From Cupriavidus pampae (GTDB lineage: Bacteria; Pseudomonadota; Gammaproteobacteria; Burkholderiales; Burkholderiaceae): a DNA stretch of 64,000 nucleotides. The notes beneath the pieces were generated by a model, which ran no database searches, had not been told where the DNA came from, and saw only the letters and a list, made by a program, of their open reading frames with translations. Below, piece after piece: positions 63,099-64,000 of the stretch (positions are counted from its first letter, which is position 1; each line of letters begins with the position of its first letter). Position numbers and translations under genes: made by a program. The stretch covers positions 248,001-312,000 of the forward strand of contig NZ_CAJZAG010000004.1 of the NCBI RefSeq assembly GCF_914271485.1. The letters run 5' to 3'.

Positions 63099-64000
63099 TC
63101 AGCGCGGACGCTGGAAATGCTGCTCCATCGCGGCGCAGTGCGCGAGGTACTCGAGCAATTGCGCGGTGGCCCCGGGCAGGCTGTCGCGATCGCGCACGCA
63201 TACGTGGAACTCGCGCACGGCCCATTCGTCGTTGAGCGTCAGCAGCGACAGCCCCATCATCTGCAGATAGTTCTTGGCGATCCCCTCGGGCACCACCGCG
63301 ATACCAAGGCCTTCGCGCACCATGCGGCAACGCGCCTCGAAGTTCGAGACCTGTGTCTTGATCGTGAGCGGGCGCGAGATCGTGCCCGACACCAGCGTCA
63401 GGAACTGATCGAACGTATGGCGCGGGAAATAGCCGAGAAAATCGTAGTCGAGCGCCTCTTCCAGCCGCAGCGAGCCTTTGGCCTCGAGCGGATGGCCGCG
63501 CGGCACCACCAGGCCCACGCGATCCTTGCGATAGGGCAGCGAATACACACCGGGGCTCGGGCTGCGCGCATGATAGATGCCGATATCGGCGTCTCCGTTG
63601 GACACCATGCGTGGGATATCGAAGCTGAACGCTTCCATCAGGTCGATGCGCGCCTCAGGTACCCGCTTGAGAAAGCCGCTGATATCGGTGGGCAGGAATT
63701 GCAGCACGGTAGAGCGGTTCGACGCCAACCGAATCTTGGCCGTGCCGTCGGTGGAAAAGCTCGTGAGCGCGTCCTGGGCCAGCTGTACGCTGCGCACGAT
63801 GGCCTTGGCGCGTTGGTAGAGCATCGCGCCGGCGGGCGTGGGTTCCACGCCGCGGCCGTGGCGGCGCAGCAGGGCGGTGCCGGCGCGGCGTTCGAGCTCG
63901 GCAATGCGCTTGCTGGCTGCGGACGTCACGAGGTTCTCGCGTTCGGCCGCGCGCGAGAGGCTTTTCTCCTCGACGGCGGCAATCAGGATCAGGAGCGAGG
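63099..64000 (-). CDS. LysR-family regulator, N-terminus beyond window
   Basis: The window holds about 300 codons of a LysR protein whose first codons lie beyond base 64000. Visible are a winged-helix part with KSLSRAAERENLVTSAASKRIAELE and the effector domain. The reading continues open to the window edge. It lies 168 bp from the Bug gene and transcribes in the same direction, away from the edge. Likely function: control of the Bug gene and possibly genes past 64000. Confidence 0.85.
   Translation of the reverse strand, partial: SLLILIAAVEEKSLSRAAERENLVTSAASKRIAELERRAGTALLRRHGRGVEPTPAGAMLYQRAKAIVRSVQLAQDALTSFSTDGTAKIRLASNRSTVLQFLPTDISGFLKRVPEARIDLMEAFSFDIPRMVSNGDADIGIYHARSPSPGVYSLPYRKDRVGLVVPRGHPLEAKGSLRLEEALDYDFLGYFPRHTFDQFLTLVSGTISRPLTIKTQVSNFEARCRMVREGLGIAVVPEGIAKNYLQMMGLSLLTLNDEWAVREFHVCVRDRDSLPGATAQLLEYLAHCAAMEQHFQRPR

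Overview
This is 64 kb of GC-rich chromosomal DNA. Gene content and protein style point to a betaproteobacterium of the Burkholderiaceae, most likely Cupriavidus or a close relative. Supporting features are the PilMNOPQ type IV pilus operon, hopanoid genes (HpnN, an HpnM/MlaC-like protein, IspH, HpnA, HpnB), a Bug/TctC binding protein, several LysR regulators, a Tat-exported phospholipase C, and REP palindromes of the CCCCTCTCCC-N3-GGGAGAGGGG type. The taxonomic call is an inference from gene style. No rRNA, tRNA, insertion sequence, prophage or CRISPR array was seen.

Layout. 1-3451: the start-proximal end of pilQ and all of pilP, pilO, pilN and pilM on the minus strand, each overlapping the next by ATGA. 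3704-8283: outer-membrane lipid trafficking (mlaA and hpnN on minus, an hpnM/mlaC-like gene divergent). 8528-11989: a bufferin-type RiPP locus in which two different cysteine-rich precursors and a DoxX membrane protein precede one MNIO (DUF692) enzyme, its partner protein and a shortened hydrolase. 12024-13763: a formamidase-like gene and a broken HTH-nucleotidyltransferase gene. 13873-18290: ispH, hpnA, hpnB and a ferritin-like diiron protein. 18393-24409: small unknowns, an AGE-family epimerase, a LysR/MFS pair and an esterase. 24887-38057: a chelatase region with an exported, membrane-anchored CobN paralogue, a secreted metalloprotease, then cobW, cobN and a chlI/chlD gene read through a -1 frameshift signal. 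38080-38700: REP palindromes and a 7-copy array of about 62 bp. 38721-46649: threonine aldolase, a chemoreceptor, hydrolases, a TetR/DGAR-repeat protein locus with matched operators, and a lysR-carboxypeptidase-hydrolase operon. 46798-57725: phospholipase C, D-threonine aldolase, a TTC38-like protein, a second chemoreceptor, and a His-rich PadR with a ferric-reductase gene. 57842-64000: alanine aminotransferase, a collagen-like lipoprotein, a diguanylate cyclase, a Bug protein and a LysR gene cut by the window edge.

The strongest non-routine signals are these. (1) A complete -1 programmed frameshift cassette (A AAA AAA, 6-nt spacer, 11-bp stem) joins a ChlI-like ATPase to a VWA domain next to cobN. 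(2) A second CobN carries a signal peptide and a C-terminal membrane anchor. (3) A TetR regulon has the same TATCTA-N8-TAGATA palindrome placed between -35 and -10 of two promoters, one of which is followed after about 100 nt by an intrinsic terminator. (4) Two bufferin precursors appear to share one modifying enzyme. (5) REP elements have been duplicated in frame inside cobN, so the palindromes are translated.

All calls were made by reading the sequence. Family names come from recalled motifs and no database search was run. Start codons were moved inward where a ribosome binding site, signal peptide, operator or ATGA overlap argued for it.
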